A stretch of 64,000 nucleotides of DNA, from assembly GCF_023156505.1 (NCBI RefSeq), contig NZ_JALNMJ010000003.1:248001-312000 (forward strand), written 5' to 3'. The stretch is from Roseibium sediminicola. Its GTDB lineage: Bacteria; Pseudomonadota; Alphaproteobacteria; Rhizobiales; Stappiaceae. The translations under genes and the position numbers were made by a program. This document shows, piece by piece, positions 60,980 through 64,000 of the stretch (positions are counted from its first letter, which is position 1; every line of letters begins with the position of its first letter). The notes under the pieces were generated by a model, which was not told where the DNA came from, made no database searches, and saw only the letters and a program-made list of their open reading frames with translations.

Positions 60980-61384
60980 TCAGGCGCTCGGGTTCATCAC
61001 CTTGCTCTGCGACGGCGAAACAGTGTTGCCGACAGAGTTGGGGACCTTGCCGTTTTGAACGGTCGGGTCCATCAGCGCGCGCGTGGCTGGCGCGTTCTGG
61101 AAGACCAGCTTTGTCGAGCATTTGACGTTTTTCGAGGACGAGCAGACTTCGCTGGAGATCATGCCGCGTCCGGGGCCGCTGATCGTCAGCGGGGCCTCGT
61201 CCATGATCGTATGGGCCGAGGTGCCTTGAACGATCACTCGGGTGCACAGCGGCACTTCGGTCGTGCGCATCCCCGTGCTGGGACAGACCAGCGGGATTTC
61301 TCCGGTTGGAGTAACTTGCATATAGGGGTCCACCGGTGACAGGTCGATGCCCGGCAGGGGACCTTGAGAGTTGATAAACGACAT
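60980..61384 (-). CDS. DUF4150 PAAR-like protein
   Basis: A 134-residue protein of the DUF4150 family, a PAAR-like fold that forms the tip of the type VI spike. It includes DPYMQVTPTGEIPLVCPSTGMRTTEVPLC and SKNVKCSTKLVFQNAPATRAL, with three to four cysteines that may help shape the tip. The start (MSFINSQG) follows AAGGA. There is no C-terminal effector domain, so the cargo must be a separate protein, possibly encoded directly downstream. The gene is next to pentapeptide and DUF3540 genes, as usual for this module. Confidence 0.85.
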   Translation of the reverse strand: MSFINSQGPLPGIDLSPVDPYMQVTPTGEIPLVCPSTGMRTTEVPLCTRVIVQGTSAHTIMDEAPLTISGPGRGMISSEVCSSSKNVKCSTKLVFQNAPATRALMDPTVQNGKVPNSVGNTVSPSQSKVMNPSA

Positions 61385-61474
61385 GGCGTTTTGATCCTTC
61401 ACGTTTGATTGAGATTTGCCCCTTTGGCCTGATCCTCCTGGTGTCCTGTTCCCTGCAACGGTGACTGATGGCAG

Positions 61475-62617
61475 TTAGCCGGCCGATTTCATCTGCGGCC
61501 GGAGTGATCCGTAGGTTTCCTCGTGGTCGAGCACGACAATTTTGGGGGTGTAGACCTCCGCGATCCGGCGATCCTGGTCCGTTCCAAGCACCTTGCCCCG
61601 GGCACCGTCAAAAAGGCTGTCTGCGGTCTCCGCGCCGTGAAACTTGGTGTTGAAGAATTCCGCGGCGCCGAAATTGGCAGCTGTGAGGTCCGCGTGGGTC
61701 AGGTCCGCCTGCCGCAGGTCCGTGCGTTCGAAACGGGCGGCCTTGCAGTTCGTGCCCTGAAGCATCGCGGACCACATCACGGCGTCGGTGAAGTTGACGG
61801 CACGCAGGCTCGATCCTGAGAAACCAGCCATCAGCAGATTGCTCTGGCTGAGATCGGCGCCGTCGAGCGTGCAATTCATGAAGGCGGTCAGCTTGGCGCT
61901 GCTTTTGGACAAAACGGCCTTGCTCAGGTCGCAGTCAATGAACATCGACTGCCCGAGCGTTGCCTCCGCCAGATTGGTTCCGGCGAGATTTGCGTTCGAA
62001 AACCTGCAGCGTTGCAGCGATTTTCCGGCAAGGTCCTTGCCCGACAGATCCGTCTCGGCAAAGACGGCGGTATCTATCCGAAGCCCCTTGAGCTCGACAC
62101 TCTTCAGGTCCGCGTTGGTGAGCACGAAGTTTGAAAGAGCGGCGTCCGCCAGCGTCAGGTTTTCAATGTTGCAATCCAGCAGCAAAGCCTGGTCGGCGTG
62201 CGCTGCCGTCAGGTTTGCCTCCGCCAGATCGGTTTGGGCCAAGATGATGTCGTCGAGCTGGGTTTCCTGAAGTTGCAGCCTTTCCGCGGAACAAGCGATC
62301 AACTGAGCCTCAGAAAGGGTGCATCCGATAAAATCCGCTGAGCTGAGGTCGCAGGAGATGAAGCTTGTTTCGTGAAGATGCGCATCCGAAAACACGGTAT
62401 CCCTCAGGCTGGAGGACAGGAATTGTGCCTCCGAGAGGTCTGCTCCCGAGAAGTCGCAGGCTGTGAAGTCGCATTCGAGCCAGACGGATGTCCTAAGATC
62501 CAGCCCTGCGAGCGAGACGCCGCGCAAGTCCTTGAAGGGAATCGCCTGACTGTGGGCAACGTACTCCAGCACTTCGGAAGCGGAGATCGGCATCAGATCC
62601 GGATTGCGATTGGTCAA
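61475..62617 (-). CDS. Pentapeptide-repeat protein 1
   Basis: A 380-residue protein composed mostly of A(D/N)LXX pentapeptides (about residues 35-340), predicted to fold as a right-handed quadrilateral beta-helix. Stretches such as ADLSEAQF, ADLTHADLTAANF and ANLAGTNLAEATL show the pattern. TTG at 62617 is preferred over ATG at 62593 because AAGGAG lies 12 bases before it. It precedes the DUF4150 gene and follows a second pentapeptide gene by 43 bases. Such genes accompany DUF2169 adaptors in type VI spike modules. Confidence 0.85.
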   Translation of the reverse strand: MTNRNPDLMPISASEVLEYVAHSQAIPFKDLRGVSLAGLDLRTSVWLECDFTACDFSGADLSEAQFLSSSLRDTVFSDAHLHETSFISCDLSSADFIGCTLSEAQLIACSAERLQLQETQLDDIILAQTDLAEANLTAAHADQALLLDCNIENLTLADAALSNFVLTNADLKSVELKGLRIDTAVFAETDLSGKDLAGKSLQRCRFSNANLAGTNLAEATLGQSMFIDCDLSKAVLSKSSAKLTAFMNCTLDGADLSQSNLLMAGFSGSSLRAVNFTDAVMWSAMLQGTNCKAARFERTDLRQADLTHADLTAANFGAAEFFNTKFHGAETADSLFDGARGKVLGTDQDRRIAEVYTPKIVVLDHEETYGSLRPQMKSAG

Positions 62618-62660
62618 TGGCGTTTTTCTCCTTTCATTTGTCTGGAGCCGGATGGGCGTG

Positions 62661-64000
62661 TCACAGCGCGTGATTGCCCTGGGCAATGTTGGTGTTGGTC
62701 AGATTGGCGTCGGTTAGATCGCAGCCCGCCAACCGGGCCTCCATGAAGTCGGTGGCGTAGAGGTTGGCGTGGCGCAGCGAAGCCAGCCTGAGGTCGGACT
62801 GACTGAGCGAGGCCGAAAAGAAATTCGCCGCGCAGAAATCGCCGTATTTCAGGTCTGACTGAAGAAAGCGGCACTCCTTGAAGGACGCGGCCCGCCCATC
62901 CACCGATTGCAGATTGCACTTGTTGAAGAGGCTGGCCCGACAATCGGCCCTGAGGAAAAGGGCTTCCTCCAGCACGGCATTGTTCCAGGAGGTCTGCGTT
63001 GCCTTGACGGATTCGAAATGGGTGGCGGTGAGGTTGCAATTGCCGTGGAAGCCGGTCTCCGCGAGCTGCGCCCTGGAAAAGACCGCTTCGGGAGCCTCGA
63101 CCATGGTGAAGGCCACCCGGTTCATTTTCGCGCAGGAAAAATCGGCTTCGCTCATCGGCAGTTCCAGGAAAACCGCCTGTTCGAAAACGGCGTTGCAGAA
63201 GCGCAGTTTGATGGCGGATCCCCGGACGACAGTTAGATCTGTGACCTGGGCTCCGCTGAAATCGGCGAAGTCCAGTTTGCAATCCATGAGCGTCAGATGG
63301 TTCAGGGTTGCCCCGAGGACACTGGCACCGCTCAGATCCGCGCCCATGACGGTGGCGTCCGACAGACGGACAGCGTTGAGACGCGCTGAGCGAAGGTTGG
63401 CTCCGCTGAAATTGGTGCTGGCCAGGCTGCTCCCGGAAAAATCCGCATCTTCCAGGCGTGCCGACGTAAAGACGGCCCCGTCCAAACAGCAATCGGCAAA
63501 GGATGCGCCCGTCAGGTCCGCCTGTTCAAAGAAGGTCCCGGAGAGGTCCTTGCCGGAAAAATCGAGGCCGCGAAGGTTGAGGCCCGCAAGGTCTGCCCCT
63601 TTGAAATCATGTCCGTCCGCCAGGCCTTTGCGGACCATGGCGCCGACCTTCAGGGTAGTCTCCGGAAAATACGGATCCATCGGAAACAGGGCAGCCGGTG
63701 ACATCCGTCGTCCGGTCGCCAGCAAGGCCTCGACACTGGTTTCGCTTTCTTCCAGTGCGGACACCATCGTGTCGCCGCTGTCACGGATCTTGTCCCGAAT
63801 CGACAGTTCGGCCTCGCCATCCTGCAGTGAAGGCGCGGTCTCAAGCATCGCCATGAGGTTTGACAATGGCTTGTTCGGGTCGTCGCCGGCCAAACTGGGG
63901 TTGAGCTCGGCAAGCAGGCCGGCGGCCCTGTTCATTGCCGACGCCGACCCGGCCTTCATCCGGTCAGTGTCCTCGACCCGGTCGGTCACGCTCTCCGGCA
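62661..64000 (-). CDS. Pentapeptide-repeat protein 2 (N-terminus cut by window edge)
   Basis: At least 446 residues; the frame stays open to the window edge. A GTG at 63989 could be a start, but the upstream residues are also coding-like, so the protein probably extends beyond the window. Residues after the first 130 are pentapeptide repeats (ADLAGLNLRGLDFSGKDLSG and similar). The first part is helical and could be the end of a DUF2169 or similar adaptor domain. It is the first gene of the visible module; the neighbour beyond the edge is expected to be DUF2169 or VgrG. Confidence 0.8.
   Translation of the reverse strand, partial: PESVTDRVEDTDRMKAGSASAMNRAAGLLAELNPSLAGDDPNKPLSNLMAMLETAPSLQDGEAELSIRDKIRDSGDTMVSALEESETSVEALLATGRRMSPAALFPMDPYFPETTLKVGAMVRKGLADGHDFKGADLAGLNLRGLDFSGKDLSGTFFEQADLTGASFADCCLDGAVFTSARLEDADFSGSSLASTNFSGANLRSARLNAVRLSDATVMGADLSGASVLGATLNHLTLMDCKLDFADFSGAQVTDLTVVRGSAIKLRFCNAVFEQAVFLELPMSEADFSCAKMNRVAFTMVEAPEAVFSRAQLAETGFHGNCNLTATHFESVKATQTSWNNAVLEEALFLRADCRASLFNKCNLQSVDGRAASFKECRFLQSDLKYGDFCAANFFSASLSQSDLRLASLRHANLYATDFMEARLAGCDLTDANLTNTNIAQGNHAL

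Overview
The window is GC-rich DNA from an alphaproteobacterium, most probably marine and of the Roseibium/Labrenzia (Stappiaceae) or related Rhizobiales type. The grounds are Brucella Omp2-type porins, a PhnCDE1E2 importer with a long PhnE2, the dapA-smpB gene order, several TRAP and GntR genes, and small palindromic intergenic repeats. This placement is inference from gene content; no rRNA, tRNA, integrase, transposase or CRISPR array was seen.

Layout. 1-2534: a TetR regulator with a YciI-like gene, two structured inverted repeats, and a first dapA paralogue. 2535-3912: hcp (type VI secretion tube) behind a sigma-54 promoter with upstream palindromes. 3913-8660: metG, a YeiH-type exporter, a di-heme cytochrome c peroxidase and a Sel1-repeat protein. 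8908-16738: a catabolic island with a leftward operon (flavin monooxygenase, aldo/keto reductase, flavin reductase, TRAP transporter QMP) and, rightward, a divergent GntR regulator and a Gfo/Idh/MocA protein. Its enzyme set matches oxidative desulfonation of sulfoquinovose (SMO pathway), with a TRAP importer. 16813-25352: a small secreted protein, a large SH3 repeat protein, an Lrp regulator facing an aminotransferase-V/glutamine-amidotransferase pair, and small STAS, HD and HTH proteins, separated by dispersed palindromic repeats. 25641-30737: a Pho regulon island, with a hexapeptide transferase diverging from phnCDE1E2 and a PHO-box array on each side. 30896-42373: lytic transglycosylase, TPR-GGDEF protein, orphan ParA, then alpha-2-macroglobulin with pbpC. 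43052-45786: two almost identical porins in tandem. 45873-57127: alpha/beta hydrolase, dapA-smpB, thioesterase with Fe-alcohol dehydrogenase, DUF2000 with an AraC regulator, parC, a GGDEF-EAL protein and a signal peptidase I. 57143-64000 (leftward, cut by the right edge): a type VI cargo/spike module of pentapeptide proteins, a DUF4150 PAAR-like protein, an unusual zinc-finger/VgrG-like protein, a DUF3540 protein and a TPR/glycosyltransferase-like protein.

Themes. Type VI secretion appears at both ends, with hcp under apparent sigma-54 control. Nutrient scavenging is represented by organosulfonate (inferred) and phosphonate/phosphate import with matching control sites. The candidates most worth a second look are the TRAP-linked sulfoquinovose-type cluster with its Gfo/Idh gene, the zinc-finger spike protein, and the pair of co-varying hairpins at 1462-1628.
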